From Veillonella sp. (lineage in GTDB: Bacteria > Bacillota > Negativicutes > Veillonellales > Veillonellaceae), in assembly GCF_019414865.1 (NCBI RefSeq), contig NZ_DXLG01000017.1, forward strand, positions 1 through 21,268: 21,268 bases of DNA. Direction: 5' to 3'. Shown piece by piece: positions 14,646-21,268 of the stretch. Every line of letters begins with the position of its first letter. The first letter of the stretch is position 1. The position numbers and the translations under genes are program-made. A model generated the notes under the pieces. It saw nothing but the letters and a program-made list of their open reading frames with translations. It searched no databases and had not been told where the DNA came from.

Positions 14646-15746
14646 ATGAACTTTATAGATACAATGGCAAGTGTAGAATTAGTGCTTGCTGCTAATCAAG
14701 TGCCTTTGCTCGTTGGTGAAACGGGCATTGGTAAAACATCTCTTGCGGCACGCGTAGCTACTGTGCATGACTGGGAATTGGTAACCATTGATGGAAATCT
14801 TTTAAAAGAAGGTGAAATTGGTGGTTTGCCAACTGTAGAATCTGTAACACATACAGATGGTCGTGGTAACACACATTCTGTAAAGACTACAGTGTATGCT
14901 GTACATCATACGTTGGAGCATGTGGCTCAAGCTGTGGATAAAGGTCGTCAAGTATTATTATTTATCGATGAAATTAACCGTGCTGAACATGCAGTACAAC
15001 AGGAGTTAATGAATCTTATCTTGAATCGTGAAATCAATGGCTTCTCTTTAAGTGATCAAGTGCGTATCATCGCCGCTATGAACCCTGAGGATTCTTTTGA
15101 CTACCAAACTATCGACATGGACCCGGCGCAACAAAATCGTTTTGTATGGCTTTATATGAATGCTGATTATATGCAATGGATTGACTGGGCTATAAGTGCT
15201 GGTATTGAGGAAAAAGTTATCGAATTCATTTCTTCCTATCCAGAGTATTTAAATCAACGACATGAAGATGATATTGATGCGACACCACGCTCCTTTGAAC
15301 GCGTATCTGGCCTGTATACGATTTATAAAAACCAAGAAGGTTCAGCCTATAGTCGCGATGTATTTATGAATGTTATCCGCGGTAACGTAGGTAAACTCAT
15401 TGCTGAGGCGTTTGTTAACTTTATCGAGTCAGACCAAGAACCACTTATTACCTTTGATGATGTATTAGGGGCGGTTCAAAAGCCAGGGGCCATTATGTCT
15501 ATGGCTGAACAGGTTAAAGGTGAAAGCCCAACTCGTCTATATGTAGCGGCTAAAAATATGTTGCATCGTTTAAATCGCAATAGTAATGCTGAAGAAGTTC
15601 ATCACTTCATTGAATTCCTTACATTGTATCCAGGTGATCTACGCGTAGCAGTTATGAAAGATTTACGAAACACTTATGAGCGGGTATACGCCTATGCGAT
15701 TGAAGATGACTTGTTCATCGATACCTTCTTTGAAGCACAAAAATAG
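14646..15746 (+). CDS. MoxR-type AAA+ ATPase
   Basis: This is a cytoplasmic AAA+ ATPase of 366 residues in the MoxR/AAA_5 group, whose members act as chaperone-like remodelers paired with VWA-domain proteins. Walker A is GETGIGKT (G24-T31, with K30 and T31). Walker B is LLFIDEI (D108, E109). Sensor 1 is N146 in AAMNPED, and R165 in PAQQNRF is a likely arginine finger. The C-terminal ~150 residues form the lid and a helical tail. AAATGGAG precedes the ATG, and the solenoid gene ends 13 bp upstream. A VWA gene follows after 135 bp. Its client is unknown; known MoxR partners serve cofactor insertion, stress tolerance or conflict systems, and nothing here picks one. Confidence 0.9.
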   Translation: MNFIDTMASVELVLAANQVPLLVGETGIGKTSLAARVATVHDWELVTIDGNLLKEGEIGGLPTVESVTHTDGRGNTHSVKTTVYAVHHTLEHVAQAVDKGRQVLLFIDEINRAEHAVQQELMNLILNREINGFSLSDQVRIIAAMNPEDSFDYQTIDMDPAQQNRFVWLYMNADYMQWIDWAISAGIEEKVIEFISSYPEYLNQRHEDDIDATPRSFERVSGLYTIYKNQEGSAYSRDVFMNVIRGNVGKLIAEAFVNFIESDQEPLITFDDVLGAVQKPGAIMSMAEQVKGESPTRLYVAAKNMLHRLNRNSNAEEVHHFIEFLTLYPGDLRVAVMKDLRNTYERVYAYAIEDDLFIDTFFEAQK

Positions 15747-15806
15747 TTCTGCTCCATAGTTAACTAAATGAAGCTGTCTATATGGATAAAGAAATTTAGC
15801 GAATGA

Positions 15807-15835
15807 TTGGGGATACAATAACCAATATATAAAAT
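15807..15835 (+). promoter_or_regulatory. Candidate sigma-70-type promoter ahead of the VWA gene
   Basis: TTGGGG (15807-15812) and TAAAAT (15830-15835) are separated by exactly 17 bases. The -10 matches five of six consensus positions and the -35 three. No terminator is seen between the ATPase gene and this site, so it may add to read-through. Confidence 0.4.
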
Positions 15836-15881
15836 ATGATATACATAAAATCTGATGTTAAACGAAAAAGGAGGTGGAATG

Positions 15882-17525
15882 ATGCAACGAAATTTAGATA
15901 AAGATGATATTCGCGACGCCTCTGATTTACTCACTCATATAGATGGGTGGGAGAAAACAGGTTCCTATGATGAGAAGGCCATCGAGGCTCTCGATCGTTG
16001 GCATGCAAAACGGGAGCGTATTCATCGTGAAGCAGAGGCCTTGTACACGCAAATCTATGCTGCCTACGAAGCCTATGTAGATAGTTATGAAGAACAACAT
16101 CATAGCATGGAACCAGAACGCATAGCGGCGGACTTGATGAACCATAATATGTCTGATAGTCATATAGGGACCATAGGACGTGCCTTAGATGAGATACAAA
16201 TTGAAGGCACTGATTTTGCGATAATGCAACAAGCCGTTATGACACCTGCCTTTGAGCAACGATTATGGAATATTTTGCATGATGTAAATAGCTTACTCCT
16301 TGAAGAGGACCAATTCTTTGGTTACTTCTATTTGCAAATGGCTCATCGTATTCGTTTTGATATGACCAGTGCCTTCGGTATTAACTTAAAACAAGGTGGC
16401 TATGTATTATATGTAAATCCGTTTATCTTACTACGCCAGCCACCAGATGTTATGAAGGATGGCATTAAGCGTGAAATTCTTCATATCATTTCTGCACATT
16501 TGATGCGCGTAAAAACATTGAGTCAAAGCTTTAATAAAACGGCTGTACATATGGCGATGGATATGGTTGTAAATGACTACTTAGAACATGTTGATCGTGA
16601 TGCGGTTACTGTAGCCAATGTAAATGAACGTTTTGGATTGATGCTCAAAAGATTCCGTACCATTGAGTATTACGCCAAGGCCATCGATAAGGCGATGAAG
16701 GAAAAGCCTGAACTATTTGTACCCTTAGATAATTCTGATACAGCTGTAGCTATGGAGTTTGACCCTCAAACTAGCCATGATATTTGGGATGAATCTGATT
16801 CCATTGATACGGATACGATGGACCAAATTACGGAGCGCTATATCAACGAAGCCTCAAAAGGTGATATGGAAGGGTATGTGAAGAGTCTCATCGATACCTT
16901 CCAAAAGACACGTCGTGCTCTTCCGTGGTATTTCTACCTTAAAAAGCTCATGGGCAAGGTAGTAAGTGGGTACAAAAAAACGACGATGCGTCGCAATCGT
17001 CGTCAACCTGAGCGCTTGGAGTTGTCTGGTACCTTGCGTCAACATAAGGCTAATGTATGGGTTGCTCTCGATATGAGTGGTAGTATTACTGATGCAGAGT
17101 TTACGAACGCCTTAGAACAAGTACTGCAAATTGTACATGCCTATAACCATCGCATCACCGTTGTAGAATGTGATAATGAGGTGCGCCGTACGTATACGAT
17201 GGAATCAGTAAAAGATGTAAAGCCTCGCCTTGATGTGCGCGGTGCAACAGCTTTCTCGCCAGTATTTTCTTTAGCCAATCAAAACCGTGTGGATTTATTG
17301 GTTTACTTCACGGATGGCAAAGGCGAGGAACGATTACGAGAGGCTCCGAAAGGGTATAAGGTTTTATGGGTTCTTACAGGAGAAAAGCCTCAACTATCTC
17401 TTCATAATCCGTATGGCATGGTTCGTGAACTAGGTTATGTGGGTGTAGATGAAACACAAGATATAGATGAATTTGTACGTATGTCTAGTCGTAGTGGCTT
17501 TTCTATGGCTAACCAAGAGGTTTAG
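15882..17525 (+). CDS. VWA-domain protein with a degenerate DUF2201-type metallopeptidase domain
   Basis: This cytoplasmic protein of 547 residues is the expected partner of the MoxR ATPase. The N-terminal ~300 residues resemble the putative metallopeptidase domain found ahead of VWA in the DUF2201 group. At the active site, where HExxH is expected, the sequence reads R197-E198-I-L-H201, with H206 downstream, so the first metal-binding histidine is lost. A basic stretch (about 360-385, MRRNRRQPERL) leads to the C-terminal VWA domain. Its metal-ion-dependent adhesion site is complete: D397-M-S399-G-S401, T456 and D478 in FTDG. The full-strength AAAGGAGGTGG sets the start at this ATG; one codon earlier is also possible, and an ATG at 15855 precedes the ribosome site. 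Whether it cleaves anything is doubtful. Confidence 0.9.
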   Translation: MQRNLDKDDIRDASDLLTHIDGWEKTGSYDEKAIEALDRWHAKRERIHREAEALYTQIYAAYEAYVDSYEEQHHSMEPERIAADLMNHNMSDSHIGTIGRALDEIQIEGTDFAIMQQAVMTPAFEQRLWNILHDVNSLLLEEDQFFGYFYLQMAHRIRFDMTSAFGINLKQGGYVLYVNPFILLRQPPDVMKDGIKREILHIISAHLMRVKTLSQSFNKTAVHMAMDMVVNDYLEHVDRDAVTVANVNERFGLMLKRFRTIEYYAKAIDKAMKEKPELFVPLDNSDTAVAMEFDPQTSHDIWDESDSIDTDTMDQITERYINEASKGDMEGYVKSLIDTFQKTRRALPWYFYLKKLMGKVVSGYKKTTMRRNRRQPERLELSGTLRQHKANVWVALDMSGSITDAEFTNALEQVLQIVHAYNHRITVVECDNEVRRTYTMESVKDVKPRLDVRGATAFSPVFSLANQNRVDLLVYFTDGKGEERLREAPKGYKVLWVLTGEKPQLSLHNPYGMVRELGYVGVDETQDIDEFVRMSSRSGFSMANQEV

Positions 17526-17594
17526 GCTGCTTTATAAAGGTGAGCAGTGATATATTTTGGTTTAACTTAGAGAAGCGTTTATAAAAGCATATAA

Positions 17595-17626
17595 AAATGA
17601 CGCAATTCCTTAGAATTGCGTCATTT
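17595..17626. terminator. Bidirectional terminator between convergent genes
   Basis: AAATGACGCAATTC pairs perfectly with GAATTGCGTCATTT around a CTTA loop. The flank gives five T on the minus strand and three on the plus strand. It serves the VWA gene and the convergent UPF0173 gene, probably more strongly for the latter. Confidence 0.88.
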
Positions 17627-17649
17627 CTACGTAGATGTTATTTTTTATT

Positions 17650-18327
17650 TTAGTTATTGAGCTCGATAGAGGAACCTGGATCGATAATGAGGGCTGTTTG
17701 ATTATATTTGCCTTCAACTAAGCTTGTAAATACACCTGGTTCACGGTCGATAACAGGCCATGTTTTGTAGTGAATTGGAATGGAGATACGCGCTTTTACA
17801 TAAGAAGCAGCAAGAGCTGCATCTTCAACGCCCATCGTGAAGTTATCACCGATAGGAAGTAAAGCGTAGTCAATATCGCCAAAGCGATTCAACAATTTCA
17901 TATCGCTAAAGAGTGCTGTATCACCTGCGAAGTATACAATATCTCCGTAGAAGTCTACGATACAACCTGCTGCATGACCACCAGGGATACCAGCACCATG
18001 GAAGGCTGGTACTATGCGAACAGAACCGAATTCAAAGTCAAATTTACCGCCTAAATGCATAGCGTGTGTACGACAACCAGCAGCTGCTGCTTTACCAGCT
18101 ACCTCTGCAGTAGAGATAACGAGCGCATCATTTGCTTTAGCAATGAAATCTGTATCGCCATAGTGGTCATCGTGACCATGGCTGACAAAGATATATTGGC
18201 ATTTGATATCTTCTTTTTTTGCGATATCCCATGTATTACCTGTTAAGAATGGGTCGAAAATCATGGACACATCACCGCGAGTGAGCATAAAGCAAGCATG
18301 ACCGAAATAAGTTAGTTTTGTTTTCAT
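17650..18327 (-). CDS. UPF0173-family metal-dependent hydrolase (metallo-beta-lactamase fold)
   Basis: This cytoplasmic hydrolase has 225 residues. Metal ligands are visible in SHGHDDH (H50, H52, D54, H55), with the conserved FGHACFML near the start, AGDTALF for the later aspartate and PIHYKTWP near the C-terminus. These are the marks of the UPF0173/YtkL group; the natural substrate is unknown. The start is chosen because GGAAG lies seven bases upstream of this ATG and the family begins there (MKTKLTYFGHA). A longer reading from 18417 would add 30 residues of hydrophobic, AT-rich leader that is really the divergent promoter region. It is the only minus-strand gene in the window. It runs towards the VWA gene and diverges from moaC. 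Confidence 0.93.
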   Translation of the reverse strand: MKTKLTYFGHACFMLTRGDVSMIFDPFLTGNTWDIAKKEDIKCQYIFVSHGHDDHYGDTDFIAKANDALVISTAEVAGKAAAAGCRTHAMHLGGKFDFEFGSVRIVPAFHGAGIPGGHAAGCIVDFYGDIVYFAGDTALFSDMKLLNRFGDIDYALLPIGDNFTMGVEDAALAASYVKARISIPIHYKTWPVIDREPGVFTSLVEGKYNQTALIIDPGSSIELNN

Positions 18328-18370
18328 AGGAACACTTCCTTCCTTATACATATAAATCTTAATTCTATTG

Positions 18371-18376
18371 TATAAT
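18371..18376 (+). promoter_or_regulatory. Candidate -10 element in the divergent UPF0173/moaC spacer
   Basis: TATAAT is a perfect -10 hexamer facing moaC, but no clear -35 lies upstream. On the other strand TACAAT (18367-18372) could serve the UPF0173 gene. The 108-bp spacer must hold both promoters. Confidence 0.35.
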
Positions 18377-18435
18377 ATAACTAATGAAAATAAAACTATT
18401 GATGATAATTTATGCATAATTAGTAAGGATATAGT

Positions 18436-18948
18436 ATGGATTTAACACATTTTGACCAAGATGGTAATGCTTGGATGGTGGACGTATCCGATAAGGATAT
18501 CACATCCCGCACAGCCATCGCAGAAGGATTCATAGCAATCAATGATGCAATTTATGAGCGCATTGCTGCAGGTACTATAAAAAAGGGCGATGTCCTTAGT
18601 GTTGCGCAACTAGCTGCTATTATGGGAGCTAAGCAAACGAGCAATCTCATTCCTCTTTGTCATCCATTAGCACTCACAAAGGTTGAGGTTCACTGCTCTT
18701 TAGTAGATGGTGAAAGCCCTGCTTGCACTGATGAAAATCATAACAAGGCCGTTAAGGTACGTGCCATCGTTAAGACTACTGGAAAAACGGGCGTTGAAAT
18801 GGAGGCCCTTACAGCTGTACAAGTGGGATTGCTCACCGTATACGATATGTGTAAGGCCATTGATAAAGGCATGATTATGGGCCCTACATACCTCGTAGAA
18901 AAAGAAGGCGGGAAAAGTGGACATTTTGTGCGTTCCTTTGTAGAATAA
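18436..18948 (+). CDS. moaC: Cyclic pyranopterin monophosphate synthase MoaC
   Basis: MoaC performs the second half of the first step of molybdenum cofactor synthesis. It converts 3',8-cyclo-7,8-dihydro-GTP, made by MoaA, to cyclic pyranopterin monophosphate. The 170-residue length is normal. Hallmarks seen are LTHFDQDGNAWMVDVSDK at the start, the KQTSNLIPLCHPL block, and VEMEALTAVQVGLLTVYDMCK near the C-terminus, which holds the catalytic Asp and Lys (YDMCK). AAGGA precedes the ATG. No other moa gene is present in the window; the trmL gene follows after 28 bp and may be co-transcribed. Confidence 0.96.
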   Translation: MDLTHFDQDGNAWMVDVSDKDITSRTAIAEGFIAINDAIYERIAAGTIKKGDVLSVAQLAAIMGAKQTSNLIPLCHPLALTKVEVHCSLVDGESPACTDENHNKAVKVRAIVKTTGKTGVEMEALTAVQVGLLTVYDMCKAIDKGMIMGPTYLVEKEGGKSGHFVRSFVE

Positions 18949-18976
18949 TATAGATATAAAGAATAGGGGAACGAAA

Positions 18977-19462
18977 ATGGAAATAGTACTTTATGAGCCA
19001 GAAATCCCTGGCAATACAGGAAATATAGCGCGTTTATGCGCAGCTAATCACATGACCCTACATCTTATCAAACCACTTGGTTTTTCTATCGACGATAAGC
19101 ACGTGAAACGAGCTGGTCTCGATTATTGGCATTTGGTAGATGTACAGGTACATGAAAATATTCAAGAGTTGTATGCGAAATATCCTGATCGCAGATATTT
19201 CTACGCTACTACAAAAGCAAAGCATACCCACTCTGAGGTAAAGTATGAAATCGGGGATATGCTCGTATTTGGCCCTGAATCAAGAGGCTTGCCTGAAAGT
19301 TTATTAGAAGGTGTTGAAGAAACATGTATTCGCATACCAATGGTAGATGAGGCGCGTTCTTTAAACTTATCTAATGCAGTAGCCATTATTGCCTATGAAG
19401 CTATGCGCCAACTTGATTATCCAGATCTTAAAGCCGAAGGCAACTGGATTCAACCTAAATAA
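18977..19462 (+). CDS. trmL: tRNA (cytidine/uridine-34 2'-O)-methyltransferase TrmL
   Basis: This SPOUT-class enzyme methylates the ribose of the wobble base in tRNA-Leu isoacceptors, using SAM bound in a trefoil knot. The protein has 161 residues, the minimal TrmL length. Motif 1 is EPEIPGNTGNIARLCAA (about 7-23), motif 2 is VFGPESRGLP (about 96-105), and motif 3 is IPMVDEARSLNLSNAVAI (about 117-134). AGGGGA precedes the ATG. The gene follows moaC closely. The 104-bp spacer downstream has a weak CTACC/GGTAG hairpin and no convincing terminator. Confidence 0.95.
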   Translation: MEIVLYEPEIPGNTGNIARLCAANHMTLHLIKPLGFSIDDKHVKRAGLDYWHLVDVQVHENIQELYAKYPDRRYFYATTKAKHTHSEVKYEIGDMLVFGPESRGLPESLLEGVEETCIRIPMVDEARSLNLSNAVAIIAYEAMRQLDYPDLKAEGNWIQPK

Positions 19463-19566
19463 ATATACTTTCACCATTGAGAGATATACAATAAATATGT
19501 GTTAGAAATCCTACCCAATCTACATGATAGGTAGTATTTTGACAGGTGTTGTTAGAGGAGGATATT

Positions 19567-19935
19567 ATGAACTACGATAAAGCTCATGATTTAGCTCACG
19601 CTATGAGTGAATCCGAAGAGTACAAAGAGTTAATGGCAGCTCAAGAAGCTTTGAAAGCTGACGCAGTAGCAGCGGCGTTGGTACGCACATTTATGGCACA
19701 ACAAATGCAATGGGAATACGCAAAGTTGTCTGGTGCACCAGAAGCTGATGAATTGCAAAAGAAACAAGAGGAATTGATGCCTCAAATTCAAGAAAATGCT
19801 GCAGCGGCTGCTTATTTACAAGCACAAATGCGTTGGAGCCAAATCTCTAATGATATTTATAAAATCATTAGCGAACCAATCACTGAGGGGATGAAAGTGT
19901 TAGATCATGGCGAACAACAACAACCAAAACATTAA
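19567..19935 (+). CDS. YlbF/YmcA-family protein
   Basis: This is a small, helical, charged protein of 122 residues in the YlbF (Com_YlbF) family. In Bacillus, YlbF with YmcA and YaaT forms a complex that affects RNase Y-dependent RNA maturation and development. The sequence is typical: YDKAHDLAHAMSESEEYKEL at the start, LVRTFMAQQMQWEYAKLSG in the middle and a final helix ending in a Gln/His-rich tail. The start is the ATG after AGAGGAGG; an upstream TTG would overlap that site. The last 29 bases overlap murB in another frame. The actual role outside Bacillus is unknown, so only the family is claimed. Confidence 0.88.
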   Translation: MNYDKAHDLAHAMSESEEYKELMAAQEALKADAVAAALVRTFMAQQMQWEYAKLSGAPEADELQKKQEELMPQIQENAAAAAYLQAQMRWSQISNDIYKIISEPITEGMKVLDHGEQQQPKH

Positions 19936-20839
19936 GGACTTAAAAGAAGCCTTATTAGAGAAATTACCTAGTACACGTGTACGAGAACAGGAACTGCTTT
20001 GTCATCATACGACATTTAAAATTGGTGGTCCTGCTGATTTATTTATTGAACCTACAACGATGGATGAGTTGAGCTTTACGCTACGCAAGATTCACGAATT
20101 ACAAGTGCCTGTAACTATTATTGGTTGCGGCTCCAATATTTTGGTGAAAGATGGTGGTATTCGCGGTGCTGTCGTATCGGTTCGACATATGACACAAATC
20201 ATGGATTGCAATGATAATGTATTATGCATTGGTTCTGGTTATATGTTAAAAGATGCTTCTGAATTTGCTTGGGAAAACGGACTATCTGGCCTTGAATTTG
20301 CCATTGGTATTCCAGGTACACTTGGTGGTGCTGTATTTATGAATGCAGGTGCTTATGACGGGGAAATGAGCCATGTGGTCACTTCAGTACTAGCTGTAGA
20401 CTTCGAGGGCAATATTAAGGAGTACGATGCATCTCACTTAGATTTTGGATATCGTCATAGCGTATTCCACGATAATCATGAGGTTATTGGGGAGGTTATT
20501 ATGACGTTACAACCTGGTGATAAGGATGCTATTAAGGCTCGCATGGATGAGCTCACAGAAAAGCGTGAATCTAAACAACCTTTAGAGTATGCTAGCGCGG
20601 GTTCAACCTTTAAGCGCCCACCAGGGTATTTTGCAGGTACTTTGATTGAACAAACAGGTCTTAAAGGATTATCTGTTGGTGATGCACAAGTATCTCATAA
20701 GCATGCTGGCTTTGTTATCAACACTGGTAATGCTAAAGCTAAAGATGTACTTGATCTTATTAAAGAGGTACAAAAACGCGTATATGATCAACATGGTGTA
20801 CATCTGGAGCCAGAAGTACGTATGATTGGTGAAGATTAA
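19907..20839 (+). CDS. murB: UDP-N-acetylenolpyruvoylglucosamine reductase MurB
   Basis: This FAD enzyme of peptidoglycan synthesis reduces UDP-GlcNAc-enolpyruvate to UDP-MurNAc with NADPH. The 310 residues show the FAD-binding start TTFKIGGPADLFIEP, the IGCGSNILVKDGG loop, GTLGGAVFMNAGAYDGE, YRHSVF, and the C-terminal substrate domain with ASAGSTFKRP (catalytic Ser) and LEPEVRMIG (catalytic Glu). It lacks the extra loop of the E. coli type and looks like the shorter Gram-positive type. The start lies 29 bases inside the ylbF-like gene and has no good ribosome site at normal distance (GAGGGG is about 16 bases away). No better in-frame start exists, so translational coupling is likely. A long terminator hairpin follows. 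Confidence 0.96.
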   Translation: MANNNNQNIKDLKEALLEKLPSTRVREQELLCHHTTFKIGGPADLFIEPTTMDELSFTLRKIHELQVPVTIIGCGSNILVKDGGIRGAVVSVRHMTQIMDCNDNVLCIGSGYMLKDASEFAWENGLSGLEFAIGIPGTLGGAVFMNAGAYDGEMSHVVTSVLAVDFEGNIKEYDASHLDFGYRHSVFHDNHEVIGEVIMTLQPGDKDAIKARMDELTEKRESKQPLEYASAGSTFKRPPGYFAGTLIEQTGLKGLSVGDAQVSHKHAGFVINTGNAKAKDVLDLIKEVQKRVYDQHGVHLEPEVRMIGED

Positions 20840-20860
20840 TACAAACTAAATATTAATACA

Positions 20861-20918
20861 AGATTTCTTATGTATCATTACTTTTTCGGGAGAATGGACT
20901 CATAAGAAATCTTTTTTT
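20861..20918 (+). terminator. Long-stem terminator after murB
   Basis: AGATTTCTTATG (20861-20872) pairs perfectly with CATAAGAAATCT (20901-20912), followed by seven T (20912-20918). The 28-base interior can form a further short UCAUU/AAUGG helix. The large interior is unusual for a simple terminator. It lies 58 bases before the next gene. Confidence 0.85.
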
Positions 20919-20934
20919 ATAGTCTGTAAAAGAG

Positions 20935-20953
20935 TATGATAACTATATAGTTA
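20935..20953 (+). promoter_or_regulatory. Candidate -10 with adjoining 14-bp palindrome before the QueG-like gene
   Basis: TATGAT (20935-20940) matches five of six -10 positions. The perfect palindrome TAACTATATAGTTA (20940-20953) lies at the expected start of transcription, a typical repressor-operator position. The -35 would fall in the T-run of the preceding terminator and is poor. Confidence 0.35.
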
Positions 20954-20976
20954 ATCAATGTTTAGGAGGCGATGAT

Positions 20977-21268
20977 ATGAATACTTTATTGGCACGAGAG
21001 ATTCATGATAAAGCGCTAGCATGTGGCTATGATAGTTGTGGTATAGTGCCTCTTGATGCACTTGATTTTTATAAAGATCGGTTGACGAAGCGTTTAGAAG
21101 ATGTACCTGAAAGTGAAGATGTATATGCTCATAGTAAAGACTTTCTAGCATTAAAAGATAATTATCCTTGGGCACAATCTATAGTAGTTTGTACCGAGTA
21201 TTTTGGAAATTATAAGTTTCCTGTTTCGCTGCAGAAGCGATATGCAAAAGGATTACTATTATCTCTGT
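20977..21268 (+). CDS. QueG-like iron-sulfur protein, N-terminal part only (cut by the window end)
   Basis: The first 97 codons are present. The start follows AGGAGG. The sequence resembles the N-terminal cobalamin-binding region of epoxyqueuosine reductase (QueG) and its 4Fe-4S relatives: a first helix with ACGYDSCGIVPLD, then a spacer ending in YPWAQSIVVCTEYFG, where QueG has its conserved substrate-side strand. The cysteine motifs that would prove iron-sulfur binding lie beyond the window. Queuosine biosynthesis is possible, but some Firmicute homologues of this type have no known function, so the call stays at family level. Confidence 0.6.
   Translation, partial: MNTLLAREIHDKALACGYDSCGIVPLDALDFYKDRLTKRLEDVPESEDVYAHSKDFLALKDNYPWAQSIVVCTEYFGNYKFPVSLQKRYAKGLLLSL

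Noticed and set aside
18328..18417. Longer N-terminus for the UPF0173 protein
   Set aside because: The extra 30 residues are hydrophobic and AT-driven, lie in the divergent promoter spacer, and are not part of the family, which begins at the ATG with GGAAG upstream.
19539..19544. Perfect TTGACA -35 hexamer before the YlbF-like gene
   Set aside because: A -10 at 17 bases would fall on the start codon (ATATTA) and is a poor match. It is more likely chance.
1..21268. CRISPR arrays, tRNA or rRNA genes, insertion sequences, phage genes
   Set aside because: No regular direct repeat array, cloverleaf, transposase or integrase-like protein was recognised on either strand.

Overview
The window most likely comes from a Veillonella species or a close relative in the Negativicutes, the diderm Firmicutes. 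The DNA is AT-rich and has strong GGAGG-type ribosome binding sites. Firmicute-style genes (KtrAB potassium uptake, a YlbF-family protein, a UPF0173 hydrolase) sit beside true outer-membrane machinery (a TonB-dependent receptor, ExbB, ExbD, TonB). The genus assignment is inference from gene content; no rRNA or tRNA gene is present to confirm it. No IS element, prophage or CRISPR array was seen.

Region 1 (1-10558) looks like an anaerobic haem acquisition and breakdown locus. An AraC-type regulator, open at the left edge, is followed by a 273-bp control region containing an inverted repeat, a terminator hairpin and a Fur-box-like palindrome. A tightly packed gene run follows: a very large outer-membrane receptor, exbB, exbD, tonB, a HmuF-like flavodoxin and a HutW/HmuW-like radical SAM enzyme, closed by a perfect 36-bp palindromic terminator. 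The implied route is haem capture at the outer membrane, energy from the ExbB-ExbD-TonB motor, then flavodoxin-supported anaerobic opening of the porphyrin ring in the cytoplasm. No periplasmic haem-binding protein or ABC permease lies in the window.

Region 2 (10639-13805) holds a PfkB-family kinase and the two subunits of a KtrAB-type potassium uptake system. Region 3 (13826-17626) is a three-gene module: an alpha-solenoid protein of seven regular 22-residue repeats, a MoxR-type AAA+ ATPase, and a VWA-domain protein whose metallopeptidase-like domain has lost the first histidine of HExxH. Its function is unknown.

Region 4 (17650-21268) is housekeeping: a UPF0173 hydrolase on the minus strand, then moaC, trmL, a YlbF-family gene overlapping murB, and the start of a QueG-like iron-sulfur protein cut by the right edge.

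The most unusual items are: (a) the 1695-residue receptor, which appears to be a complete TonB-dependent transporter fused to a second, porin-like beta-barrel carrying a very large insertion with a coiled coil; (b) a TonB whose periplasm-spanning linker is glycine-rich instead of proline-rich; and (c) the solenoid-MoxR-VWA module, with a terminator placed just before its first gene.
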